A stretch of DNA of 51,590 nt from positions 1 to 51,590 of the forward strand of contig SVJB01000012.1 in assembly GCA_015069185.1 (NCBI GenBank), in the 5' to 3' direction. This document shows, piece after piece, positions 8,611-17,896 of the stretch. Source of the stretch: Oscillospiraceae bacterium (lineage in GTDB: Bacteria > Bacillota > Clostridia > UBA1212 > UBA1255). Within the stretch, counting starts at the first letter, position 1. The number at the start of each line of letters is the position of its first letter. Below the pieces are notes generated by a model that had not been told where the DNA came from, ran no database searches, and saw only the letters and a program-made list of their open reading frames with translations. The position numbers and the translations under genes are program-made.

Positions 8611-9525
8611 TTAAGGCTTACAGCTACCGCAGGGAGAATAACCGTCATCAATAAGTTGCTGTCTGTTACCTGTGAAAATTTCTTTGTTGGATTCTTTTAT
8701 ATCTTCTGCCGAAGAACAGCTTTCTAAATGGAATTTTTTGCTGTTTGTATTCAAAATGTATGTTTGAGTCGCGCTGTCTTCATTTCCGGGCGTAGCAGTT
8801 GGCAGTCCGTCCTCTGCCAGAGCGCTCAGGCCTGTTGCATAATCGATCACAACGCCGGGCTGATTGTTGTATACATATACATTAAAGCAAATACCCTCTC
8901 CGTTATCTTCTACTGAGTATGCTTCCATAACAACGCCTCTTGCCACAAGATCGTTTCCGGTGAAAACAGGGATTACCCTGAACATAACGTGATTGTTTGT
9001 TTCCTTAATATAATCCGCCACCATATTTTCAAAAGGGAGCATACCCTCGGTGTTCATATATCTGGTACCTGTGATCAGATTCTTCTCATTAGCATTCTCG
9101 CCGGAAAGCTGGAAACCAATCAAATGGCAACGGTTGTATAGATATTTACCGTCAACGCAATCATATTTTACAGTATGCCAACCGGAAGGCTTTACCTGAC
9201 CGATACTGCCTCTGTCTTCTGTAGGCATCAAATCTATACCAAGACAAGCCATTACATACCCGCATCTGCCAAGATTATCCAGCTCACTGTAATGTTCGTA
9301 TGACTTGTTTGTTATTTCCTCTGCCGTAAATCCGGGCTTGTTATTATTTAATATTACATAAGGTTGATTTGTAAATTCCGGGATTTGGGAAATATCATAA
9401 CTGTCAGGTTGCGCTGTAGGTGTACCGGCTAGGTTGATTCCTGTAATCTCAGGTAATTCACAACCTGTAAACAGCAAGCAAACCGTCATTAATAAACTAA
9501 TTAATAAAGCAAAATTCCTTTTCAT
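8611..9525 (-). CDS. DNA/RNA non-specific endonuclease, lipoprotein
   Basis: This 304-residue secreted lipoprotein has a type II signal peptide with lipobox LFTGC (Cys22). The middle (about 70-225) is an EndA/NucA-type nuclease of the DNA-entry family: LGRCGYVMACLG at its start, the metal-site NRCHLIGFQLSGENANEKNLITGT segment (replacing DRGH of classical nucleases), and ARGVVMEAYSVED downstream. After a T/P-rich linker, the last 50 residues form a separate domain with FHLESCSSAEDI...GYSPCGSCKP, the Cys pattern of an Ada-like metal-binding tail often attached to secreted nucleases and thermonucleases. Likely role: surface degradation of environmental DNA, for nutrition or uptake (inference). 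It overlaps the upstream gene by 4 nt (ATGA), so the two are translationally coupled. Confidence 0.88.
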   Translation of the reverse strand: MKRNFALLISLLMTVCLLFTGCELPEITGINLAGTPTAQPDSYDISQIPEFTNQPYVILNNNKPGFTAEEITNKSYEHYSELDNLGRCGYVMACLGIDLMPTEDRGSIGQVKPSGWHTVKYDCVDGKYLYNRCHLIGFQLSGENANEKNLITGTRYMNTEGMLPFENMVADYIKETNNHVMFRVIPVFTGNDLVARGVVMEAYSVEDNGEGICFNVYVYNNQPGVVIDYATGLSALAEDGLPTATPGNEDSATQTYILNTNSKKFHLESCSSAEDIKESNKEIFTGNRQQLIDDGYSPCGSCKP

Positions 9526-9935
9526 TTTTCGTAAATCTCCCTTGTGATGTTTTCATGTGAAAATCCGGCGAACTCATAAGTAGATGTAAGCCGGTAACCT
9601 AAGCTCTCCGGCTCTATGTTAAAAAACAAATCGGCCGGATACTTTCTATTCCATTTATATAGTATGATTTTATCAATAAGATTCACTGTAAAGTGTTGTT
9701 TTATGTCAAGATTTTCCACAAAGATCATAGCATTTTCCGGAAAATTCTGTTGTATATTTTCACAAACAGTAAATGGTATATTTGCTCCGTCAAATAGCAC
9801 TTTTGAATAGGGAAAGATATATAACAAATCGCCTGCAAGAGCACCGATATCTTCTGCCACCGCTCGGTCGCGGCTTTGTCTGCGACCGCCAAACATCATT
9901 CCTTTTCTGTCATCTATGCAAACAATAATATTCAC
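9522..9935 (-). CDS. Conserved small cytoplasmic protein of unknown function
   Basis: The product is 137 residues long, with no signal peptide or membrane segment. It begins MNIIVCIDDRKGMMFGGRRQSRD, with an acidic pair followed by a glycine/arginine-rich turn, then alternates predicted strands and helices and ends in YEFAGFSHENITREIYEK. I recall similar proteins beside nuclease genes in Clostridia (some annotated doubtfully as ribonuclease Z), but there is no metal-site motif here that would support that. It is the first gene of a two-gene unit with the nuclease lipoprotein (4-nt overlap), so a related role is possible. Function not assigned. Confidence 0.7.
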   Translation of the reverse strand: MNIIVCIDDRKGMMFGGRRQSRDRAVAEDIGALAGDLLYIFPYSKVLFDGANIPFTVCENIQQNFPENAMIFVENLDIKQHFTVNLIDKIILYKWNRKYPADLFFNIEPESLGYRLTSTYEFAGFSHENITREIYEK

Positions 9936-10037
9936 ACGCTTTTCTCCTTAGTATAAATGTTATTACAGATAGTCTATTTGACTTTCCTTTTTTTGTCAAT
10001 TGAGTTTTTATAATCAAAATAATTTTCACTCAGACAC

Positions 10038-10066
10038 TTGGCTTAATCTCGCAAGGTCTATATAAT
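10038..10066 (+). promoter_or_regulatory. Promoter of fruK-sbcD-sbcC
   Basis: TTGGCT (10038-10043), a 17-bp spacer and a perfect TATAAT (10061-10066) lie 75 bp ahead of fruK. A short inverted repeat TGTTGC/GCAACA follows in the leader. The remainder of the gap 9936-10140 holds no gene. Confidence 0.65.
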
Positions 10067-10140
10067 TAGGCTGGAATGTTGCGATATAAACATCAAGTAG
10101 TGCAACATACGAAGTAAAATATCTAAAGGAAGTAACATTT

Positions 10141-11052
10141 ATGATTTACACCGTAACTCTTAATCCGGCAATCGATTATGTAATATCTGTGGATGCTCCA
10201 ATTAATATATCAGGCATCAATCGAAATACAGCAGAGGAATTTCAATTTGGAGGCAAGGGAGTTAATGTGTCTATGATGCTGCAGACGCTGGGGCATAGAT
10301 CGGTTGCCCTTGGTTTTGTTGCCGGCTTTACAGGCGATGACTTAGTAACAGGCTTGCAACAAGCCGGACTACAAACAGATTTTGTCCGTCTTGATCATGG
10401 CACAACAAGAATAAATGTGAAAATCAAAGCAGATACTGAAATGGAAATTAATGGTATTGGCCCGGAGATTCTCGCACAGGACATAGAAGCGCTGTATAGT
10501 CGTATAGATAAAATAACAGATGGTGATGTGCTGGTTTTATCGGGATCTGTGCCAAAGAGTTTGCCTGAAGACACATACGAAAAAATGTTAGCACGATATC
10601 AGGGAAGAGGTATTATGTCTGTAGTAGACAGCACCGGCGCATATCTAATAAACACCTTAAAGTACAATCCGTTTTTAATAAAACCCAACATTCACGAACT
10701 GGAAGAAATATTTGGTGCGAAGGCACAGGATGACGCTGAGATTATTGAGTGGGCAAAGAAGCTACAGGAAATGGGTGGCAGAAACATTTTAGTTTCAATG
10801 GCGGGAGAAGGTGCCCTGCTGCTTGACGAGAATGCAAACATACACCGTGTTCGTTGCCCTAAGGCAACTGTTATAAACAGTGTGGGAGCAGGAGATTCCA
10901 TGGTGGCAGGATTTATTGCGGGATATCTGGAGACAAGAAATTATTTACAAGCGCTACGGCTTGGCGTATTATGTGGCAGTGCCACTGCCTTCTCAAAGGG
11001 CATGGCAAGTAAAGAACAGATATTCAAGCTACAGAAGCAGGGGGAGATATAA
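10141..11052 (+). CDS. fruK: 1-phosphofructokinase (PfkB family)
   Basis: This 303-residue cytoplasmic sugar-phosphate kinase has the N-terminal TLNPAIDY signature of the 1-phosphofructokinase/tagatose-6-phosphate kinase subgroup, the substrate-binding FGGKGVNVSMML (PfkB signature 1, about 38-49), and VGAGDSMVAGFIAGY (signature 2 with the catalytic Asp, about 246-260). It should phosphorylate fructose-1-phosphate to fructose-1,6-bisphosphate; tagatose-6-phosphate as substrate cannot be excluded. No fructose PTS genes are adjacent. Instead sbcD begins 2 nt after its stop, so it heads an operon with the SbcCD nuclease. It has its own near-consensus promoter and an AAGGAAG ribosome site. Confidence 0.9.
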   Translation: MIYTVTLNPAIDYVISVDAPINISGINRNTAEEFQFGGKGVNVSMMLQTLGHRSVALGFVAGFTGDDLVTGLQQAGLQTDFVRLDHGTTRINVKIKADTEMEINGIGPEILAQDIEALYSRIDKITDGDVLVLSGSVPKSLPEDTYEKMLARYQGRGIMSVVDSTGAYLINTLKYNPFLIKPNIHELEEIFGAKAQDDAEIIEWAKKLQEMGGRNILVSMAGEGALLLDENANIHRVRCPKATVINSVGAGDSMVAGFIAGYLETRNYLQALRLGVLCGSATAFSKGMASKEQIFKLQKQGEI

Positions 11053-11053
11053 A

Positions 11054-12148
11054 ATGAAGCTGTTACATCTGTCCGATTTACATTTAGGTATCCGTGTAAA
11101 TGAATACTCGCTGATTGAAGACCAAAGATATATTCTGAATGCTATTCTGGAAATCGCACAACAGGAGAGAGTAGACACAATTATTATTGCCGGAGATATA
11201 TACGATAAGGCTGTGCCGTCCGGAGAAGCGGTAGAGCTATTTGATGATTTTCTCACAAAGATTGTCAGACTCCGCATACCTACTTTTATTTCGGCCGGCA
11301 ACCATGACTCGGCCCAACGGCTATGTTTTGGCGCAAATATAATGAGCGCAGAAGGCATATATATATCGCCTGTTTTCACAGGAGAGATAACACCTGTGAG
11401 AATACACGACAACTTTGGCCCTATTAATATATATTGCCTTCCGTATATGAGGCATAATAAAGTCATTGAGTTTATGGAAGGTGTTACCATAAATACTGAA
11501 GAAAGAAACATATTGGTAGCGCATCAATTTGTCACCGGAGCGCAAAAATGTGATTCTGAGGAAATAACAATAGGTGGAGCGGATAATATTGACGCAGCAG
11601 TATTTGCCGGCTTTGACTACGTTGCGCTGGGACACCTGCATAGACCGCAGAATATCAGCGCGAAAAATAAAATAAGATACTGTGGCACACCACTTAAATA
11701 TTCTTTTTCGGAAGTAAATGATACTAAATCTGTAACAGTAATAGAAATGGCAGAAAAAGGAAATATTCAGATCGACACCATTCCTTTGACTCCGATGCGA
11801 GATATGAAAGAAATCAAAGGCACATACAATCAGCTGATGAGCTACGATTATTATAAAGACACTACATACACCGATGATTACATGCATATCACATTGACGG
11901 ACGAGGAAGATATACCGGATGCTATTGGCAGACTTCGCACGGTGTACACTAATCTGATGAGACTTGATTATGACAATATTCGTACCAGAAACAGCAATAT
12001 TATAGAAGCAGACTGCAATGTTCAGGAAAAAACACCGAATGAGCTCTTTGGTGACTTCTACAAGCTGCAAAATAACCGTGATATGACGGACGAACAACAA
12101 ACCTTTGTGTCAGAGATTATTGCAAAAATATGGGAGGAAGATATATGA
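11054..12148 (+). CDS. sbcD: SbcCD exonuclease subunit D (Mre11-like)
   Basis: This 364-residue metallophosphoesterase is the nuclease subunit of the SbcCD complex, which trims hairpins and protein-blocked DNA ends. The metal-binding motifs appear in order: DLHLG (near 8), GDIYD (near 49), GNHD (near 84) and GHLHRPQ (near 195). The start chosen is the ATG at MKLLHLSDLHLG, preceded by GGGGAGAT; a longer frame overlapping fruK exists but is not the family start. The stop overlaps the sbcC start (ATGA), so the two subunits are translationally coupled. Confidence 0.95.
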   Translation: MKLLHLSDLHLGIRVNEYSLIEDQRYILNAILEIAQQERVDTIIIAGDIYDKAVPSGEAVELFDDFLTKIVRLRIPTFISAGNHDSAQRLCFGANIMSAEGIYISPVFTGEITPVRIHDNFGPINIYCLPYMRHNKVIEFMEGVTINTEERNILVAHQFVTGAQKCDSEEITIGGADNIDAAVFAGFDYVALGHLHRPQNISAKNKIRYCGTPLKYSFSEVNDTKSVTVIEMAEKGNIQIDTIPLTPMRDMKEIKGTYNQLMSYDYYKDTTYTDDYMHITLTDEEDIPDAIGRLRTVYTNLMRLDYDNIRTRNSNIIEADCNVQEKTPNELFGDFYKLQNNRDMTDEQQTFVSEIIAKIWEEDI

Positions 12149-14868
12149 GACCCCTTAGACTTGAGATGAAAGCTTTTGGCCCTTATGCACAGACAGTTAA
12201 CCTGGACATGAGCGCGCTGGGTACAGGAGGACTCTATCTGATAACAGGTGATACGGGTGCAGGTAAGACTACCATATTTGATGCAATCACGTTTGCATTG
12301 TTTGGTGAAGCCAGTGGACAAATACGCCAGCCGGGCATGATGCGCTCTAAATATGCCGATGACGATACTCCGACACAGGTAACCTTGACCTTTGAATATT
12401 GCGGCAGGGAATATACAGTAACAAGATCTCCCGAATACATGCGTCCATCCAAGCGTGGCGATAAGGTAACTATGCAAAGAGCAGAGGCGCAGCTAACATA
12501 TCCTGACGGCACACAGATAACAAAACTCAAAGACGTAGATAGCTGTATACGTGACATTCTTGGCGTTGATCGCAGTCAGTTTATGCAGATTGCCATGATA
12601 GCACAAGGAGACTTTCTCAAACTGCTACTGGCAGCTACAGACGAACGCAAGAAGATTTTCAGACAGATTTTCAAAACAGGCAGGTATGAACAGATTTCTC
12701 TTGAACTTAAGAGTCACAGTAGCCACCTTAAAGCAAAGTTTGACAGCCTGCAGCAAAGTCTTTGCCAATATATGGATTCTATAAATAAAGATCCGGATGG
12801 TGAGAATGAAGAAGTATCTGAAAGCAATGTGGCTGACTATCTTGAAAAACTAATAGAAAAAGATGAACGTAAGCTGATAGTTTTATCACAGGAAACCCAG
12901 AAACTGGAAAATGAACTGGAAACAGTGAACATACGTATTGGTAAGCTGGAAGCTGCAGTACAGAATAAAGAAAAACTGACGGAGGAGCGAGATAACTACC
13001 AAAATCTCACACATAAAGCTGCAATTGCCCGGGAGTGGGTTTGTGAGGCAAAGAAGCGACAACCCGAATGGGAAGCGTTGGAAACTCGCATTACTGCAGA
13101 AAAACTTCTCATACCTCAATATGATGAATTAGATAATAAGATAAGTCAGCAATTGGCTGCCAAGGAAGAGATAGAACGTCTTGATATCATGTATCAGAAC
13201 AAAATAGAATCCTGTCAGCAGTTAGAAAACCACTTGCTGGAAATCAATAAGGAATTGGAGCTGCTCGATACCGCCGGTCAACAAAAACAACAGTATATTG
13301 AAGAGCGTAACAAAGCCCAAGAGTATTATGCACTGCTTGAGAAGCTTGTCCAAGAGGAAAAAGTGTGTATAAACGCCAACAATGAATATCTATGTAGTAA
13401 AATTGCTTTCAAGAACCAAAATGAAAAGGCCAAGAAAGCAAGAGATAAGTATTACGCGCTGAATGAAGCATTCTTGTGCAGTCAGGCAGGTATCCTGGCG
13501 TCTCAATTGATAGAAAACCAGCCTTGTCCCGTATGCGGATCGACGGTTCATCCAAATCCTGCCACTAAATCACCTTTGGCTCCTGCAGAAGATGAATTAA
13601 GGCAAGCAGAACAAAAGAAAAATACAGAAGAGGAACTTCTTCGTATTGCCGGTGAAAAGGCGTCCAAACTTAAAGGAATACTGGAAAATATTGAGAAAAG
13701 CTTTGCTGACACATTAGAAGCGAATAATATCAATCAAAGAGATCTGCAAGACAAGATAGAGGAGCAAGAAGCCCTTATAAAACAGCTTGCGCTAAGCATA
13801 GAACAGGAAGAAAAAAATGTTTTACGTAGAGCTGTTCTCAAAGAGGAATTGCCGGAGCATAATGCAGCGCTTAAAGAACAGCAGGCAGAGATAAACAGCA
13901 TAGCACAACAAATAGCCGCACTGACAAGCCGCGCAGAAGAAATATTACAAACAATAAATGCGATAACGACCAGACTGCCTTATGAAAACAAGGCTGCTGC
14001 ATTGGAAAATATTTCTATACTTGAGACACAGTGTGGAGTGCTCAAGCAACAATACGAAACTGCTACAAGTGCATTGATGCAAGTGGAAAATGAGCTTAAC
14101 CTGTCCAAAGGAAGGATTGAACAGCTAGAGGCAACAGAACAAGTAGAGATATCCGAAACAGAGCTTGCAGCTTGTCAGGCGAGGCAAGCAGAGATAACTA
14201 ATATAAAAGCAGAAAAGACACAGGCAAAGTTGATAATTGCTGCCAGAAAACAGAATAATATCGAAATATACGATAGAATTATAGAAAGAAGCAAAGAGCT
14301 TGCCGCTGTTGAAGAAAAATACATATGGGTAAAGGCTCTGGCTGATACTGCCGGTGGCACATTATCAGGTAAAGAAAAAGTAATGTTGGAAACATATGTT
14401 CAAATGACATATTTTGATAGGATTATACGCAGAGCAAACAGACGTTTACTGGAGATGACCGGCGGACAGTATGAGCTTGAACGACGAAGTGAAGCAGAGA
14501 ATAACAGGACACAAAGTGGCCTGGATCTGGATGTTATTGATCATTATAACGGTACTCGGAGGAGTGTAAAGACACTTTCCGGCGGCGAGTCATTTAAGGC
14601 TTCTCTGGCACTGGCTCTCGGATTATCTGATGAAGTGCAGTCTTCTGCCGGCGGTATTCGCCTTGATACTATGTTTGTTGACGAGGGCTTTGGTTCTCTT
14701 GACAGCAAGTCGCTGGATTCAGCAATTCACACACTCAAAAGGCTTACAGAAAGTAACCGTCTTGTTGGTATAATATCACACGTAGCAGAACTTAAAGAAA
14801 GAATTGACTGTCAGATTGTGGTACAAAAGGAACAAAGCGGTGGTAGTAGTGCGCGGATTGTTCAATAA
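12145..14868 (+). CDS. sbcC: SbcCD exonuclease subunit C (Rad50-like ATPase)
   Basis: This 907-residue SMC-like ATPase has the N-terminal FGPYAQ...GDTGAGKTTIFDAI (Walker A, about 36-43), long coiled-coil arms with a central zinc-hook CPVC (about 461-464), the ABC signature LSGGESFKASLALALG (about 810) and Walker B MFVDEGFGSLD (about 842). With SbcD it forms the ATP-dependent nuclease for repair of DNA ends and palindromes. The ATG chosen (MRPLRLEMKAFG) follows GGGAGGAAG and overlaps the sbcD stop by 3 nt. The 3' end overlaps the convergent GH43 gene by 7 bp, with no terminator between them. Confidence 0.95.
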   Translation: MRPLRLEMKAFGPYAQTVNLDMSALGTGGLYLITGDTGAGKTTIFDAITFALFGEASGQIRQPGMMRSKYADDDTPTQVTLTFEYCGREYTVTRSPEYMRPSKRGDKVTMQRAEAQLTYPDGTQITKLKDVDSCIRDILGVDRSQFMQIAMIAQGDFLKLLLAATDERKKIFRQIFKTGRYEQISLELKSHSSHLKAKFDSLQQSLCQYMDSINKDPDGENEEVSESNVADYLEKLIEKDERKLIVLSQETQKLENELETVNIRIGKLEAAVQNKEKLTEERDNYQNLTHKAAIAREWVCEAKKRQPEWEALETRITAEKLLIPQYDELDNKISQQLAAKEEIERLDIMYQNKIESCQQLENHLLEINKELELLDTAGQQKQQYIEERNKAQEYYALLEKLVQEEKVCINANNEYLCSKIAFKNQNEKAKKARDKYYALNEAFLCSQAGILASQLIENQPCPVCGSTVHPNPATKSPLAPAEDELRQAEQKKNTEEELLRIAGEKASKLKGILENIEKSFADTLEANNINQRDLQDKIEEQEALIKQLALSIEQEEKNVLRRAVLKEELPEHNAALKEQQAEINSIAQQIAALTSRAEEILQTINAITTRLPYENKAAALENISILETQCGVLKQQYETATSALMQVENELNLSKGRIEQLEATEQVEISETELAACQARQAEITNIKAEKTQAKLIIAARKQNNIEIYDRIIERSKELAAVEEKYIWVKALADTAGGTLSGKEKVMLETYVQMTYFDRIIRRANRRLLEMTGGQYELERRSEAENNRTQSGLDLDVIDHYNGTRRSVKTLSGGESFKASLALALGLSDEVQSSAGGIRLDTMFVDEGFGSLDSKSLDSAIHTLKRLTESNRLVGIISHVAELKERIDCQIVVQKEQSGGSSARIVQ

Positions 14869-16235
14869 TCCCAAACTAAAGTATTATTTTCTTCTCGGAT
14901 TTTCAGAAAAACAGGCATTTCTCCGCGATTATTTGTTTTAGTGTTTGGTGAATGCATACTTAAATACATCTGACCGTCTGTATCTGTGAAAATCATACCG
15001 TGACCTCCGTCATACTCACCGGTATAACACCATGAGTACAGTTGTCTTTCGTCGTGTTTCCATGTGCCGAGAATATTGCCGCTTTCGCTGCGTGCGATTG
15101 CAACGCTATAGCCGTATTTGTCAAAGTTTGACCATACCATTAATAGTTCACCTTCGGCCGTACGATACATCCAGCAGCCATCAGTAACACCGGCATTTGC
15201 CCATGATGTGTCTCTTGCTTTGAAAAGCTCTATCGGCTCTGAAATAAATTTTGTAAAATCATCAGATAACTTTGCGGCGCAGAAAGAACCGATTTTATCA
15301 GGCATAGAAATCCATTCATGTACAAATACCATCCAAGGCTGGTTATTTTCGTCAATATACAAAGTACCATCTATACAATCCCAATCTTTGGGAGTAATCT
15401 GCCCATTGGTAATTTCTTCGAATGGTCCCAGAGGATTATCGGCGCGTAAAATAGTACAGCCGCGGTGATTTGTTACAGATGAATGATATGTGGTAAACAT
15501 ATAGTAATATTCGCCGTATTTATGTACTTCAGGCGCCCAATAATTTGTGTCGGCTTCGTGGCCTTCGGGCAAAGCAACCACAGAAAATGGTCCTTCCCAT
15601 GTACCGTCCAGTTTACCGGTTGAGTTTGTGTAACATGTCCAGCCGGTGCCATACATGTAATATATGCCGCTTTCCTGTAATATGCAAGGGTCGCGGAGAG
15701 CAGGTACGCCGGATTCTATAATGGGGGACCTCGCCTTTTCAAAAATATTAAGATCAGCAGGTACGGCAGCTTGCTTCGTATCACCTAATACATATTTATA
15801 TAGGAAACCGCCTACTGCCATCATACGTGCAGTATCGCCCTTGTATGCAATAACAATGCTTGTTTTAGTATCTGTTATTATAGTCTTGATGGCATATTCA
15901 CCGTCTGCAAGAGTGTTGTACAGCGATTCACACTCTGTACGCTCCAGGGCGTTTACTATTATCTCGTACGGGGTCTGTTTGGGTAGCAGATAGGAATCCT
16001 CTTCGGGCAATGTATCGCCGTACACTCTTGTAATCTCTTTGGCAATACTGCTGATAAGATCTGCGTCTTTGCTTCCCATATCGTATAATATCGTAAACGG
16101 ACTTTTGTAGCCTTTCTTGGCAAAAACAATATTATCTCCGTCTTTCACTTTCAGTTTTCCTCCTTCTTTCTGACAACCTACCCCGATGGGTAATAGAATT
16201 AATATAGATATAATAAATAAAAGCAGTTTTTTCAT
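14862..16235 (-). CDS. Glycoside hydrolase family 43 lipoprotein (arabinanase/xylosidase-like)
   Basis: A type II signal peptide with Cys21 (LPIGVGC) is followed by an N-terminal domain of about 140 residues without a recognised fold and then a five-bladed propeller catalytic domain. GH43 landmarks are ALRDPCILQESGIYYMYGTG (the Asp after R is the expected general base), YWAPEVHKYGEYYYMF, and WDCIDGTLYIDENNQPWMVFVHEW (pKa-modulating Asp and nearby acids), ending with TGEYDGGHGMIF. GH43 enzymes cleave arabino- or xylo-configured side chains of plant polysaccharide; the exact substrate is not readable from sequence. It is divergent from the lipoprotein gene at 16423, with a dyad between them. 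Confidence 0.87.
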   Translation of the reverse strand: MKKLLLFIISILILLPIGVGCQKEGGKLKVKDGDNIVFAKKGYKSPFTILYDMGSKDADLISSIAKEITRVYGDTLPEEDSYLLPKQTPYEIIVNALERTECESLYNTLADGEYAIKTIITDTKTSIVIAYKGDTARMMAVGGFLYKYVLGDTKQAAVPADLNIFEKARSPIIESGVPALRDPCILQESGIYYMYGTGWTCYTNSTGKLDGTWEGPFSVVALPEGHEADTNYWAPEVHKYGEYYYMFTTYHSSVTNHRGCTILRADNPLGPFEEITNGQITPKDWDCIDGTLYIDENNQPWMVFVHEWISMPDKIGSFCAAKLSDDFTKFISEPIELFKARDTSWANAGVTDGCWMYRTAEGELLMVWSNFDKYGYSVAIARSESGNILGTWKHDERQLYSWCYTGEYDGGHGMIFTDTDGQMYLSMHSPNTKTNNRGEMPVFLKIREENNTLVWDY

Positions 16236-16292
16236 ATGATTTTCACCTAAGGGTTATTGGATTTGTTTTAGCATTATATCAAAGGGATAAAT

Positions 16293-16383
16293 ATTGTTCA
16301 ATAAAATGAACAATAAAAAAAACTTTTGTGCACACAACTGTTGCGATTTACTACTACCATCTTATTGCCAAAGATGATATAAT
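16293..16383. promoter_or_regulatory. Divergent control region: dyad and extended -10 promoter
   Basis: Between the divergent GH43 and GH99-like genes, ATTGTTCA (16293-16300) and TGAACAAT (16307-16314) form a perfect 8-bp dyad, a candidate operator or hairpin. An extended -10 element TGATATAAT (16375-16383, plus strand) lies 39 bp before the downstream gene and has no good -35 box. No gene lies in 16236-16422. Confidence 0.45.
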
Positions 16384-16422
16384 TGTACTCGAAATATGTC
16401 GCGATAAAGGAGGCTCTTACCC

Positions 16423-17880
16423 ATGAGAACATCAATAACAATAAGATTATGTTGTTTAGTAATAGTTGCACTTGCTGTCGTTGTTATTTTTGCGGGATGT
16501 GGTGATTCCAAATCAGATAATCCCACTGCCACACCAATTGGTTTTACCGGAGAGACAAGTGAAGATGAAAAAGTAAATCGTACAGAAGAAAATCGTCAAA
16601 TGGATATGCTTATGTGGTACGATGCAGATAACAGTCCATCTGTTTCAGACAGACCTCAAAGAGGTTGGTTTCCATTACTTGAGAATAATACACAGACTGT
16701 TACAGTAGATGGACATTTCCGCGTGACTACACCTTTACTCGGGCTGTACGATCAGAGGAAGCCTGCTGTTATAAGACAACATCTTTATTGGATATATAGT
16801 CTTGGCTGCAACGGGATTATTGTAGATTATACTAACTGCCCCACTACATATCGCGATCTGAAAGGCGATAGTTTTTATAAATTTACATTTGGATTATATA
16901 AGAATATTGAAGGTATGTTGAAGACTGCATCTGAGGAAACACAGTTTGCAGCGCCTAAGATTACTGTGGCTCTGAGAATGAACGCCAGAGATTATACAAA
17001 GCTTCAGGGTGTGCTGGACGATATGTATGCACTGTATGAGATGTATCCTGATGCGTGGTATAAGTTTGACGATGGTACAGAAAATGCAAGTAAGCCTTTT
17101 ATAGAGATCTTTGTTGATTTTGATGTTATTGCTGAGTATTTCAAAGAAAATAAGAAGTTAGAGAAGGATGACCGCTTTAATATCAGATTTACAAACGGAT
17201 ATTTAGGCCAATATTCACAGGAAAACGCTGACGGTTCTGCTGCATTGTCTCCGGAGTCCGAGTTCTGGTATTTTGTTGAAAATATTGACGATGAAGAGGC
17301 CGGTGAAGGTATGTATAAGGTTTTATACAAGAAAGGTGAGAATAACTCTGTTGAGCAAATGGTTGCCTGGGCTTCTGTTCACCGTGGGTATCTTGAATGG
17401 GATGAGCTGAATAATAAGATAAATGGCAAAACAACTTTTGAGCGTACATTGCGTGGGGTAAAAGAGTTGTCTCCGTCTGCTTTGATCGTAGCACGCTGGA
17501 ATTACGCTCTGGCATGGCTGTCACAACCTCAAGAGGGACTTTCTCTGTATGAGAGCACACATATAGAACCAAACGAAGATTTTGGTTTTCTTGTGTTTGA
17601 TAATGTAAAGAAGAATTTATACGATATTAATAATTGGAAGGAATTAGTACCACCAACCCCTTCTGTCCAGTATGAGTTTGACGGTGCCCTTTTCATTGGA
17701 CTAGAAGAGTTTCCCACCGAGTATCGTATATCTGATGATAAGGATAACATGGGTGAATGGGTATATTATAATATAAATGATGGTATAGAGATTCCAAAAG
17801 AATATGAAGGAAAGACTTGCTATATTCAGACTCGTAATACTTATGGAGAGAGTCAGATTGGCGAATATAATAAACAATAA
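16423..17880 (+). CDS. Lipoprotein resembling GH99/GH71-type endo-glycosidases
   Basis: This 485-residue lipoprotein has signal peptide Cys26 (VIFAGC) followed by a TATP-type linker. The body begins MLMWYDADNSPSVSDRPQRGW and contains QHLYWIYSLGCNGIIVDYTNC, then a long alpha/beta region (FIEIFVDFDVIAEYF, IVARWNYALAWLSQP) and a C-terminal beta domain (QYEFDGALFIGLEEFPTEYRIS). The WYDADN opening plus a GxxGIIVDY strand is reminiscent of GH99/GH71 (alpha/beta)8 enzymes that treat a sugar-to-strand distance as a domain marker; catalytic residues cannot be assigned confidently. A secreted carbohydrate role fits the GH43 lipoprotein next door. fhs starts 16 bp downstream, possibly on the same transcript. 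Confidence 0.6.
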   Translation: MRTSITIRLCCLVIVALAVVVIFAGCGDSKSDNPTATPIGFTGETSEDEKVNRTEENRQMDMLMWYDADNSPSVSDRPQRGWFPLLENNTQTVTVDGHFRVTTPLLGLYDQRKPAVIRQHLYWIYSLGCNGIIVDYTNCPTTYRDLKGDSFYKFTFGLYKNIEGMLKTASEETQFAAPKITVALRMNARDYTKLQGVLDDMYALYEMYPDAWYKFDDGTENASKPFIEIFVDFDVIAEYFKENKKLEKDDRFNIRFTNGYLGQYSQENADGSAALSPESEFWYFVENIDDEEAGEGMYKVLYKKGENNSVEQMVAWASVHRGYLEWDELNNKINGKTTFERTLRGVKELSPSALIVARWNYALAWLSQPQEGLSLYESTHIEPNEDFGFLVFDNVKKNLYDINNWKELVPPTPSVQYEFDGALFIGLEEFPTEYRISDDKDNMGEWVYYNINDGIEIPKEYEGKTCYIQTRNTYGESQIGEYNKQ

Positions 17881-17896
17881 TCTTTGAGGTGAAGAG

